50,465 nt of DNA from NCBI GenBank assembly GCA_963616935.1, contig CAVEMS010000007.1, forward strand, positions 1 through 50,465. The letters are read 5' to 3'. The DNA is from UBA4951 sp963616935 (lineage in GTDB: Bacteria; Bacillota_I; Bacilli_A; RFN20; CAG-826). A program made the position numbers and the translations under genes. A model generated the notes under the pieces. The model did no database searches. It was not told where the DNA came from and saw nothing but the letters and a program-made list of their open reading frames with translations. Shown here in pieces: positions 17,077 through 24,524 of this stretch (positions are counted from its first letter, which is position 1; the number at the start of each line of letters is the position of its first letter).

Positions 17077-18363
17077 ATGGAAGAAATTGTCGTAATCGGC
17101 GGCGGTTTGGCCGGCAGCGAAGCGGCTTACTATCTTTTGAAGAGAGGCTTTTCGGTTACTTTATACGAAAGGCGGCCATCGAAAAGCGATGGGGCGCACG
17201 AAACCCCGTATTTAGGCGAACTTGTTTGCTCAAATTCCTTAAAAAGCAAGAAACTAGATAATGCCTGTGGGCTACTAAAGGAAGAGATGAAGGCGCTAGG
17301 ATCGATAATGATGGAAAGCGCCGCCATAAGCGAGGTGCCTTCTGGGAACGCTTTGTCGGTCGATAGGGAAACCTTCGCTAAAACGATAACGGAAAAGCTC
17401 GAAGCCTTCCCGTCTTTTCGCCGTATTGAGGTGGAATGCGATAAATTGCCAGAAGATAAACCAACGATTTTGGCCACCGGTCCTTTGACCTCCGAATCGT
17501 TGCTTAGCGAAATATCCTCGTTAGTCGGAGCGAAGAACCTTTCTTTCTTCGATGCCTCGGCTCCTATCGTCAAAAAGAGCAGCATCGATTTCTCGAAAGC
17601 GTACTACAAATCGCGTTTCGAACAAGGGGATGACGCTTACATAAACTGTCCTTTTTCGAAGGATGAGTATTATCGCTTCGTGAATGAGTTAATCGCCGCC
17701 AAACGCGCTGAGATACACGAGTTCGACACTCATTATTTCGAAGGCTGCATGCCAATAGAAGTCATGGCTGCTAGAGGCATCGAGACTTTAAGACATGGCC
17801 CCATGAAGCCGTTTGGCCTCGAAAAAGAAGGCGCGCCGCGCCCATATGCCGTCGTTCAACTCCGCCAAGACAATCTTCTTGGCGATCTATATAACATCGT
17901 CGGCTTCCAAACGAATCTCACTTATCCCGAGCAAAAACGTGTCTTCTCACTTATCCCAGGCCTTGAAAACGCCGAATTCGTCCGTTATGGGCTAATGCAT
18001 CGGAATTCCTACATCAATTCCCCATTCTCCTTAAACGAAGATCTTTCGTTCATCAATAGAAACAACGTTATGGTGGCTGGCCAACTCGCTGGCGTCGAAG
18101 GCTATGTCGAAAGCGCGGCCCTCGGCATCGCCGCGGCGATATATATGGCAAGAAGAATCGAAGGGAAACCGTTTGCCAAAATACCGGAGGAAACGGTCTT
18201 GGGCTCCCTTTTGAATTATGTTCTTCACGCCAAAGGCTCGTATTTTGCTCCGATGAACGCCAACTGGTCGCTTTTCCCAATGTCTAAAAAAGAAACGAGA
18301 AATTTGACGATCGATGCTTCCTTGAAGGCGATAAAGGATTATTCTAAATACGTGAATGAATAA
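17077..18363 (+). CDS. trmFO: Methylenetetrahydrofolate-tRNA-(uracil-5-)-methyltransferase TrmFO
   Basis: The 428-residue flavoprotein opens with the FAD-binding VVIGGGLAGSEAAYYLL. It keeps the TrmFO-specific ELVCSNSLKS (about 48-57), FEGCMPIEVMAARG and the C-terminal GVEGYVESAALG. It makes m5U54 in the T-loop of tRNA using methylene-THF. No gap to topA; overlaps xerC by 8 nt. Confidence 0.96.
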   Translation: MEEIVVIGGGLAGSEAAYYLLKRGFSVTLYERRPSKSDGAHETPYLGELVCSNSLKSKKLDNACGLLKEEMKALGSIMMESAAISEVPSGNALSVDRETFAKTITEKLEAFPSFRRIEVECDKLPEDKPTILATGPLTSESLLSEISSLVGAKNLSFFDASAPIVKKSSIDFSKAYYKSRFEQGDDAYINCPFSKDEYYRFVNELIAAKRAEIHEFDTHYFEGCMPIEVMAARGIETLRHGPMKPFGLEKEGAPRPYAVVQLRQDNLLGDLYNIVGFQTNLTYPEQKRVFSLIPGLENAEFVRYGLMHRNSYINSPFSLNEDLSFINRNNVMVAGQLAGVEGYVESAALGIAAAIYMARRIEGKPFAKIPEETVLGSLLNYVLHAKGSYFAPMNANWSLFPMSKKETRNLTIDASLKAIKDYSKYVNE

Positions 18364-19267
18364 ACCGGAAGCCGAATACATCAACTCCCTGAAAGTCAAA
18401 AAGTATAGCCCCAAAACGATAGAGGGTTATACTCGCGATATCGATGCTTTTTTCGAATTTCTCCTGCAAAACGGCCTTCTTTTTGATTCCTTAAGCAAGA
18501 ATGATTTGCGAGCTTACGTGGCTTATCTACAAAAAAATGGCTTGAGCAAACGCTCCATACAAAGGGTCATGAGCTCGTTGCGGGGGTTTTATGCGTATCT
18601 TTTGACGAACGACTACGAAGTGAAGAATCCGTTTCTTAGCTATTCAAGCCCCAAACCATCGATTTCCCTTCCCGACGTCTTAAGTGAGCAAGAAACCCTT
18701 TTGGTTCTGACTTCCAATAAGGAAAGAAAGGATCCTTTGGCGAAAAGGGATCAGGCGATACTTGAGCTTCTTTTCGCATCCGGCATGCGAGCCAGCGAAC
18801 TCGTTTCTTTTAGATATAGGCAAGTCGATTGGAAGAAGAGAATGATCAGGATATACGGCAAGGGCTCGAAGGAAAGGCTCGTTCCGTTTGGCAAAGAGGC
18901 ATTGTCTTCTATGCAAGAGTATTGGAATGAGACGAGGCCGTTGCTTATCGAGCGAGCGAAGAGCAAAAAACCTGGGGAAGCCTTTTTCTTGAATGCGAAT
19001 GGCGGCGACCTCACGGTCCGAGGGCTTGAGCACATTCTTTCGGAAGTCGAGGAGAAGTGCGGGCTTCATTTGTCCATGCATCCTCATGAATTGCGGCACA
19101 CTTTCGCGACGAGACTATTGGATAATGGCGCCGACTTGCGTCTCATTCAGACATTGCTAGGTCATGAATCGCTGGACACGACGACGATTTACACGCATGT
19201 ATCCAAGAAAAAGCTGAAAGAGGAATACGATCGTTGCTTCCCTAGAAAAGGTGGCAAAAAGGACTGA
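18356..19267 (+). CDS. xerC: Tyrosine recombinase XerC/XerD
   Basis: The 303-residue integrase-family enzyme has the SAM-like N-terminal core-binding domain and the full catalytic set: Arg145 (SGMRASEL), Lys169 (GKGSKERLVP), His244 and Arg247 (HPHELRHTF), His270 (LLGHESL) and Tyr279 (IYTHV). The position after trmFO is that of B. subtilis codV/xerC, hence a role in chromosome dimer resolution at dif. XerC and XerD cannot be separated by eye, and no dif site was recognised. It overlaps trmFO and ends inside a terminator hairpin. The downstream hslVU-codY genes of Bacilli are absent. Confidence 0.93.
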   Translation: MNKPEAEYINSLKVKKYSPKTIEGYTRDIDAFFEFLLQNGLLFDSLSKNDLRAYVAYLQKNGLSKRSIQRVMSSLRGFYAYLLTNDYEVKNPFLSYSSPKPSISLPDVLSEQETLLVLTSNKERKDPLAKRDQAILELLFASGMRASELVSFRYRQVDWKKRMIRIYGKGSKERLVPFGKEALSSMQEYWNETRPLLIERAKSKKPGEAFFLNANGGDLTVRGLEHILSEVEEKCGLHLSMHPHELRHTFATRLLDNGADLRLIQTLLGHESLDTTTIYTHVSKKKLKEEYDRCFPRKGGKKD

Positions 19268-19281
19268 TTTGCGCCTTTTTT
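19246..19281 (+). terminator. Terminator of topA-trmFO-xerC
   Basis: AAAAGG and GCAAA (19246-19258) pair with TTTGC and CCTTTT (19268-19279) around a small internal loop, followed by T. The hairpin contains the xerC stop codon. Confidence 0.65.
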
Positions 19282-19347
19282 ATCACACTTTGCTAGTGAG
19301 ATTATGTTTGGCGCTATATTTTTCTTTTTTGGCTTCTACTTTAGTAG

Positions 19348-19480
19348 TATAATCACGCTCGGCCCCAAAAAGGGGCTAATACGCACCTCATGGATCAAAC
19401 GCCGTGTTCCTTAACGGGCGAAGCAGCTTAAAAAGCGTTAGGGTGGTCAGTTTCTAGAAGTGAGGGAGGCACAAACAAAT
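19348..19480 (+). promoter_or_regulatory. rpsB promoter -10 and structured 5' leader, candidate S2 autoregulatory element
   Basis: A perfect TATAAT at 19348-19353 starts a leader of about 130 nt before rpsB. A hairpin (19361-19366 with 19372-19377, loop AAAAA) is followed by a possible three-way junction. The closing stem is CACC 19384-19387 with GGTG 19442-19445. One arm is CGCCGT 19400-19405 with bulged ACGGGCG 19414-19420; the other is GCTT 19426-19429 with AAGC 19433-19436. The 3' end is purine-rich, with GGGAGG and then the rpsB Shine-Dalgarno. Ribosomal-protein leaders commonly regulate rpsB-tsf; this fold is my inference. Confidence 0.5.
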
Positions 19481-19492
19481 GGAGGTCACCAA

Positions 19493-20509
19493 ATGAGTGA
19501 CGAAATCAAAGTCGAAGAGGCCGTAGCAGAAGAAGCGGCCCCAGCCGAGCCAACTATGGCCGAAATCCTTCGTGATCCGAACGCTCCGATCATGACGATG
19601 AAAAAACTTCTTGGAGCGGGAGTCCATTTCGGACATCAAACACGCCGTTGGAACCCAAAGATGGGGAAATTCATCTATGGCGCGAGAAATGGCATTTACA
19701 TCATCGATTTGACGAAAACCTGCACCCAAGTCACCTTGGCCTATGCCAAACTCAAGAGCATCGTCGATGAAGGCGGAAAAGTCTTGTTCGTCGGAACCAA
19801 AGACGTCGCCAAGCAAGTCGTCCAAGACGAAGCCATCCGTAGCGGATCCTTCTATATCAGCAACCGCTGGTTAGGCGGCACCTTGACGAACTTCCGCACC
19901 ATCCAATCCCGCATCAAGCGTTTGAAAGAACTCGAGACGATGCGCGATGACGGAACCTTCGACAATCTTCCGAAGAAAGAACTCGCCATCTACAAGAAAG
20001 AACTCGAAAAGCTTTCCCGCAACCTCGAAGGCATCAAAGAAATGCGTCGTCTTCCACAAGCGATCGTCGTCGCCGACCCAACCGTCGAGCATAACGCCAT
20101 CGCCGAAGCCCGCAAGCTCCACATCCTTACCTTTGGTATCTGCGATACGAGCGATGATCCAGATTTGGTCGACTTTGCCATTCCTTCGAATAACGACGCC
20201 GCCGCGGCCGTCAAACTCCTTATCGGAACCTTGGCCGATGCTGTGAGCGAATCGAAGGGCGGAATCACCGAATTCGCCTATGTCGTCGATCAAGGCGAAG
20301 AAGCGACCATGAAAGACGCCATCCGTAACGCCGACGCCGCCAACGAACAACGCAAAGCCGCTCTCCGCGCCGCTCGTCAAGAACGCGAAGAACGTCAAAA
20401 GAGAATTCAAGCCGAACGTGCTGCTGCTCGTGCCGCCTATCGTGAGCAACGTGCCGCCAGTGCCGCTCCAGCTGCCGCCGAAGCCCCAGCTGAGAAGAAA
20501 GAAGACTAA
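19493..20509 (+). CDS. rpsB: 30S ribosomal protein S2
   Basis: The ATG at 19493 is chosen for its GGAGGT at 19481-19486. The 338-residue protein contains the whole S2 fold (MKKLLGAGVHFGHQTRRWNPKM, then GTKDVAKQVVQDEA, FYISNRWLGGTLTNF and DPTVEHNAIAEA). It exceeds the usual 240-260 residues through an acidic/Ala N-terminal extension of about 35 residues and a C-terminal tail of about 60 residues, charged and then Ala-rich (ending APAAAEAPAEKKED). S2 is among the last proteins to join the 30S. It is followed 14 nt later by tsf, the universal rpsB-tsf pair. Confidence 0.97.
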   Translation: MSDEIKVEEAVAEEAAPAEPTMAEILRDPNAPIMTMKKLLGAGVHFGHQTRRWNPKMGKFIYGARNGIYIIDLTKTCTQVTLAYAKLKSIVDEGGKVLFVGTKDVAKQVVQDEAIRSGSFYISNRWLGGTLTNFRTIQSRIKRLKELETMRDDGTFDNLPKKELAIYKKELEKLSRNLEGIKEMRRLPQAIVVADPTVEHNAIAEARKLHILTFGICDTSDDPDLVDFAIPSNNDAAAAVKLLIGTLADAVSESKGGITEFAYVVDQGEEATMKDAIRNADAANEQRKAALRAARQEREERQKRIQAERAAARAAYREQRAASAAPAAAEAPAEKKED

Positions 20510-20523
20510 TTTAGGAGAATAAA

Positions 20524-21363
20524 ATGGCTGATAAAAACGTTATTGAAGCCATCAAAGCCCTCCGTGAACGCACGGGTGCTGGCATGATGGATTGCAAACA
20601 CGCTCTCGAAGAAAACGATTTCGATATCGAGAAATCGATCGACTGGCTCCGTGAAAAAGGCATCGCGAAAGCGGCCAAAAGAGCCAATAGGACCGCCGCT
20701 GAAGGCTTAGCCATCGTCATGACCTGCGATAAGTGTGGCCATGGTGCCATAGTCGAAGTCAACTGCGAAACCGACTTCGTCTCCGGCAGCGACAAATTCC
20801 ACGACTTCGCAAACGGCGCCGTCGAATACGTTCTCAAGAACGATCCGAAGACCTTCGAAGAAGCTGAAGCTGGAATCAAACAACTTAAGGATGACACCGC
20901 TTTGGCGACTGGCGAGAAGCTTGTCTTCCGTCGCTATGCCGTCTTAACCAAAACTGAAGAACAAGGTTTTGGCAGCTACATCCATATGGGTGGCAAGATC
21001 GGCGTCCTTCTCGTCTTGGCTAAGAAAGACGACGAATTCGCCGGACAGCTCGCCATGCATATCGCTGCGAATGCCCCCGAATTCATCACTTTGGCCGATG
21101 TTCCTGCTTCGATCAGAGAACGTGAAAAAGGCGTTGCGACCGCTGAAGTCGCCGCTGATCCGAAACTCATCAACAAGCCTGAGCAAGTCAAAGCGCAAAT
21201 CATCGAACGCAAAGTTGACAAAGTCCTCTCGCAAAGCTGCCTCGACTTCCAAAAATGGCTTCTCGACGATCAAAAGACCGTTGGGCAAGTCCTTAAGGAA
21301 AAAGGCAATAGCGTCGTTTCCTTCATCCGTTATCAAGTCGGAGAAGGCATCGCTGCCGCCTAG
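20524..21363 (+). CDS. tsf: Elongation factor Ts
   Basis: The 279-residue EF-Ts has the UBA-like N-terminus with LRERTGAGMMDCKHAL (residues 13-28) and the VNCETDFVS signature near 80. The dimerisation part ends in YQVGEGIAAA. It exchanges GDP for GTP on EF-Tu. AGGAG lies 6 nt before the start. It terminates at a clear hairpin; in Bacilli pyrH follows directly, but here about 1.8 kb with a minus-strand ATPase gene intervenes. Confidence 0.97.
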   Translation: MADKNVIEAIKALRERTGAGMMDCKHALEENDFDIEKSIDWLREKGIAKAAKRANRTAAEGLAIVMTCDKCGHGAIVEVNCETDFVSGSDKFHDFANGAVEYVLKNDPKTFEEAEAGIKQLKDDTALATGEKLVFRRYAVLTKTEEQGFGSYIHMGGKIGVLLVLAKKDDEFAGQLAMHIAANAPEFITLADVPASIREREKGVATAEVAADPKLINKPEQVKAQIIERKVDKVLSQSCLDFQKWLLDDQKTVGQVLKEKGNSVVSFIRYQVGEGIAAA

Positions 21364-21380
21364 TCTACCATTCGTCTATA

Positions 21381-21405
21381 AGCACTCCGAAAGGGGTGCT
21401 TTTTT
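21381..21405 (+). terminator. Terminator of rpsB-tsf
   Basis: AGCACTCC (21381-21388), a GAAA tetraloop, GGGGTGCT (21393-21400), then TTTTT. An 8-bp stem with one G-U pair. Confidence 0.9.
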
Positions 21406-21526
21406 CTATTTCTAAGGTCCTTAATCTTTTAAATTTCGGAAGAACATGATCATATAAATAGGCGAATATATAACATCGTTTTTTGATCTTTTCATATGGC
21501 GCGATCGTTCTTTTTCGTAATCAGAA

Positions 21527-21646
21527 TTACATTTTTCCTATAAAAAACGCGATGAGAAATTACACTTTTCCTATAAATATTTGGGGTAAAAAATACACTT
21601 TTCCAAAATTGAAAAACTTTAAAAGACGCAGTCTTTTATAGGAAAA
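21527..21646. repeat. 33-bp-phased short repeats downstream of the first AAA/DUF4143 gene
   Basis: Three copies of a TTACAYTTTTCCTATAAA-like word start at 21527, 21560 and 21593, exactly 33 bp apart. The first two differ by one base over 18 bp; the third keeps TACACTTTTCC and then diverges. An inverted copy of the inner part (TTTTATAGGAAAA) lies at 21634-21646. The spacers between copies are not conserved. On the ATPase gene strand the unit reads GGAAAAGTGTAA and lies about 65-185 nt beyond the stop codon. Nothing else was seen in the 300-nt tsf-ATPase gap. Confidence 0.8.
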
Positions 21647-21711
21647 TCGATTTCCGTTAAAATCTAAAATCATAAATTGTCTATCAATGTTGCGAAAGGA
21701 ACTTTTTGATC

Positions 21712-22977
21712 TCACTTGGCTATCAAAAATTTCCAAAGTGGCATAACGTCTATTGAAATGTTGTCATATTCTTCTTTCGCTTCCTCACTGTTGGTGATGA
21801 GGATGCATCTTGCGTCTGGGATGTATTTCTTCATCTTTTTAAAAGCGGACAATTCTCTTTCTTTGGTGTTGGGGTTATCCAAAGCCTCATAGCTTACTTG
21901 TATTGCGAGTTTCTCGCTCGGGACAAAGAAATCGATTTCTATATTGCTCTCTAGATAAAAAACGTTTTCCTGTCCGTATCTTCTTATTAATTCGATAGCA
22001 ACGGCATTTTCCAACTGCTTCGAATAGGTGTCCAAATTCAGGATTTTTAAGAATCCAGTATCCATGAAGTAGTATTTCGGCGAAGTTTCTTTTTCCAATA
22101 ACTTCCCAAGATAATTGGGGATGCTGAACAATAGATAAGAATCGAGCGTGTATTCCGTGTAATTGATGATGGTTTGCTTGCCTATGCTTAGCCCCGCGCT
22201 TTTAACGATGTTGGTCAATCGCGAAAAAGACAATGGCCTAGAAACCGATTCCGCGATTTTCCTAAGCATCAGCCTAACGGCGAAATCGTTATTTATCGAG
22301 TGCCTGGTTAGGATATCGCCGATGTAAACGGTTTGATAAATGCTGGTGAGATATTCCGCTTTGTTTTTGATACCCACCAATTCCGGGAAAGCGCCGTATT
22401 CGACGTAATCTGTTGCCGCTTTCAATATTTCGGCGGTTTTTTTCGTTCCTATGGTTTGGTCTGGCATTTTAATTTTTAGCGCCGACAAGTATTCATCGAA
22501 TGAATAGGGGTAAACATTTACGACGACGAATCTTCCTCCAAGCGTTGAAGCGATTTCTTTGCTTAGCATTTTGCTGTTGCTGCCAGTCACGTTAACGTTG
22601 TACTTCATATCGGCGAGCCTGCGCACGAATTTTTCCCAGCCGCTCACATTTTGTATTTCGTCCAAAAAGAAGTAAGGCTTTCCCTCTTCTCCGGCCATCT
22701 CTAGTCCTATTTCGAAAATAAGATTCAGATCATCTTTGGATATCCCGAGCAATCTTTCGTCTTCGAAATTGATATATAGAATTCGTTCTAGTGAGACACC
22801 ACTTTCGCGGAGGTTCTTTATTTTTTGGAACATCATAAACGATTTTCCAGTTCTTCTTATGCCTACAAAGCAATGGTTCACTTCGTTTTCCAATGAATAA
22901 TTTCTTGTTATCATCGGGTTACCCAGATAATTTTCTTTGTGATCGATGATGATTGATTTCAAATAATCTCTATTCAT
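21712..22977 (-). CDS. AAA-family ATPase with C-terminal DUF4143 domain
   Basis: The 421-residue protein has an AAA_14-type P-loop domain: Walker A GIRRTGKS (39-46), Walker B YFFLDEIQ (102-109) and a sensor-like VTGSNSKM near 131. A middle helical part and a C-terminal DUF4143-type domain with a restriction-endonuclease-like core (IEIDFFVPSEKLAIQVSYE) follow. Such proteins are common and often multicopy in anaerobes, and their function is unsettled. It interrupts the usual tsf-pyrH junction on the opposite strand, an insertion-like position. Its promoter is built into twin 27-bp repeats. It shares little sequence with the second copy at 35531 beyond the family plan. Confidence 0.9.
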   Translation of the reverse strand: MNRDYLKSIIIDHKENYLGNPMITRNYSLENEVNHCFVGIRRTGKSFMMFQKIKNLRESGVSLERILYINFEDERLLGISKDDLNLIFEIGLEMAGEEGKPYFFLDEIQNVSGWEKFVRRLADMKYNVNVTGSNSKMLSKEIASTLGGRFVVVNVYPYSFDEYLSALKIKMPDQTIGTKKTAEILKAATDYVEYGAFPELVGIKNKAEYLTSIYQTVYIGDILTRHSINNDFAVRLMLRKIAESVSRPLSFSRLTNIVKSAGLSIGKQTIINYTEYTLDSYLLFSIPNYLGKLLEKETSPKYYFMDTGFLKILNLDTYSKQLENAVAIELIRRYGQENVFYLESNIEIDFFVPSEKLAIQVSYEALDNPNTKERELSAFKKMKKYIPDARCILITNSEEAKEEYDNISIDVMPLWKFLIAK

Positions 22978-22987
22978 ATTTGTTCTC

Positions 22988-23047
22988 TTTTTGTCTTATG
23001 GACAAGACAATAATAGTTGTTTTTTGTCTTATGGACAAGACAATAAT
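22988..23047 (-). promoter_or_regulatory. Twin 27-bp operator-like repeats overlapping the ATPase promoter
   Basis: Two identical 27-bp direct repeats occupy 22988-23014 and 23021-23047, with a 33-bp period. Each contains a perfect inverted repeat TTGTCTT-N6-AAGACAA. On the minus strand the distal copy supplies a -35 TTGTCC (23033-23038) and the proximal copy most of a -10 TATTAT (23010-23015), spaced 17 bp. A dimeric regulator bound to both copies would cover the whole promoter. The ATPase ATG follows about 30 nt after the -10, with only a weak AAGAGA ribosome-binding site. Confidence 0.8.
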
Positions 23048-23187
23048 GCAATATTTTATTCTAAATATGGTTTTAAAAGCCTGACTTATGCGCTCTCATC
23101 GCAAAAGCGTTGAATAAGCTTTTTTCCAAAAATTCTTTTAAATGCATTTAATCGTTTTGCTTCTATCGTCTTTTGCTCGAATTGACT

Positions 23188-23193
23188 TATAAT
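23188..23193 (+). promoter_or_regulatory. -10 box of pyrH, likely leaderless
   Basis: A perfect TATAAT ends 6 nt before the pyrH ATG at 23200, placing the expected transcript start on the A of the start codon. No convincing -35 at standard spacing was seen and no Shine-Dalgarno precedes the ATG. Confidence 0.6.
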
Positions 23194-23199
23194 AGCCGC

Positions 23200-23922
23200 A
23201 TGAAATCAATTTATAAGCGTATTGTCGTCAAAGTGTCTGGCGAAGCACTTGGAAATGACAAGGACAAGTCGATTCTCGATAAGAAGAAACTCGCCGAAGT
23301 CGCTGCATCTATCAAAGCGATCCATGACCTCGGGACGGAAATCTCGGTGGTAGTGGGGGCTGGCAATATTTGGCGTGGTCGTTTGGCCGAAAGCGTGGGC
23401 ATCGACCATTCCACCGGTGACTATATGGGAATGTTAGGAACCATCATGAACGCTTTAGCGCTCCAAAGCGCATTCGAGGAAAAAGGCCTTGAGGTCCGCG
23501 TCATGAGCGCAATCAACGTTCCGCAGGTTTGTGAACCCTATATCCGTCGGAAGGCCATCCACCATCTTGAAGAAGGACGCATCGTCATTTTCGCCGGAGG
23601 AACGGGAAACCCATTCTTCACGACTGATACGACTGCCACTCTTAGGGCGCTCGATATCGGCGCCGATTCGATCATCATGGGCAAAAACGGCGTCGACGGC
23701 GTTTATGATTCGGATCCTCGGAAGAACAAAGACGCCAAGTTGCTCAAAAAACTCACCTATCAAGAGGTCATTGAGAAGAAGCTTGCCGTCATGGATCTTA
23801 CGGCCGTCGCCATGCTTAGCGACACGTCGATCGCGATTCACGTCTTCAACATGGATTCGCCTGAATCTCTCGTCAAGGTCGTTTCCGGGGAAGATCTCGG
23901 AAGCGTTATATCTAAGGAATAG
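23200..23922 (+). CDS. pyrH: Uridylate kinase (UMP kinase)
   Basis: The 240-residue amino-acid-kinase-fold UMP kinase starts MKSIYKRIVVKVSGEALG. It contains VVGAGNIWRGR, GDYMGMLGTIMNALALQ, FAGGTGNPFFTTDTTA and KNGVDGVYDSDP. It phosphorylates UMP to UDP. The start at 23200 is preferred because codons further upstream overlap the TATAAT and match no family member. It is followed 15 nt later by frr, the conserved pair. Confidence 0.96.
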   Translation: MKSIYKRIVVKVSGEALGNDKDKSILDKKKLAEVAASIKAIHDLGTEISVVVGAGNIWRGRLAESVGIDHSTGDYMGMLGTIMNALALQSAFEEKGLEVRVMSAINVPQVCEPYIRRKAIHHLEEGRIVIFAGGTGNPFFTTDTTATLRALDIGADSIIMGKNGVDGVYDSDPRKNKDAKLLKKLTYQEVIEKKLAVMDLTAVAMLSDTSIAIHVFNMDSPESLVKVVSGEDLGSVISKE

Positions 23923-23937
23923 AAAAGGAGAAATAAA

Positions 23938-24483
23938 ATGGACGCATTAGTTTTGGAAATGAAAGACAAGATGGGGAAATCCATCCAATCTTTCCAAGGA
24001 GCTCTTTCAAGGCTCCGCTCGGGGAGAGCCAACCCCGCAATGCTTAATGGCATCAAGTGCGATTATTATGGAGAGAAGATGGATATCTCCTCCCTTTCGA
24101 GCATTTCGATGCCCGAGCCGAGGCAATTGCTCGTGAGACCTTATAGTCGCGATGATTTGAAATCGATCGCCGCCGCTATATCGGCCGCCAATTTGGGGAT
24201 CAATCCGCAAGTCGAAGCGGATGCCATCCGCCTTATCGTTCCACCTTTGACCGAAGACATTCGTAAAGACATCGCGAAACAAGCCAAGAGCCTCGCTGAG
24301 GAAGCGAAAGTCTCAATCCGTAATGTCCGTCGCGACATCCTTGACCTTTTAAAAGAAGACGACACGATGTCCGATGACTATAAGGACAGAGTCGAAGAAG
24401 ATATCCAAAAGGTCGTCGACGAAACCAATAAGCAAATCGAAAGCATTTTGGCCGAAAAGCAAAAAGAAATAATGACGATCTGA
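23938..24483 (+). CDS. frr: Ribosome recycling factor
   Basis: The 181-residue RRF (usual length 185) has LRSGRANPAML, the hinge region, and the C-terminal helix (DDYKDRVEEDIQKVVDETNKQ). It splits post-termination ribosomes together with EF-G. A strong AGGAG lies upstream. In Firmicutes uppS follows directly; here a terminator and the minus-strand leucine-rich protein gene come between. Confidence 0.96.
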   Translation: MDALVLEMKDKMGKSIQSFQGALSRLRSGRANPAMLNGIKCDYYGEKMDISSLSSISMPEPRQLLVRPYSRDDLKSIAAAISAANLGINPQVEADAIRLIVPPLTEDIRKDIAKQAKSLAEEAKVSIRNVRRDILDLLKEDDTMSDDYKDRVEEDIQKVVDETNKQIESILAEKQKEIMTI

Positions 24484-24500
24484 TCGCCGATATGAAATCG

Positions 24501-24524
24501 AGGCCGGTTCTGCCGGCCTTTTTT
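24501..24524 (+). terminator. Terminator of pyrH-frr
   Basis: AGGCCGG (24501-24507), loop TTCTG and CCGGCCT (24513-24519), followed by six T. It touches the stop codon of the convergent minus-strand gene. Confidence 0.9.

Noticed and set aside
19354..19480. SRP RNA or T-box in the rpsB leader
   Set aside because: GCGAAGCAGC is only superficially like the SRP core; the GGAAGG/AGCAG asymmetric loop is absent. The T-box TGGNACC element was not found.
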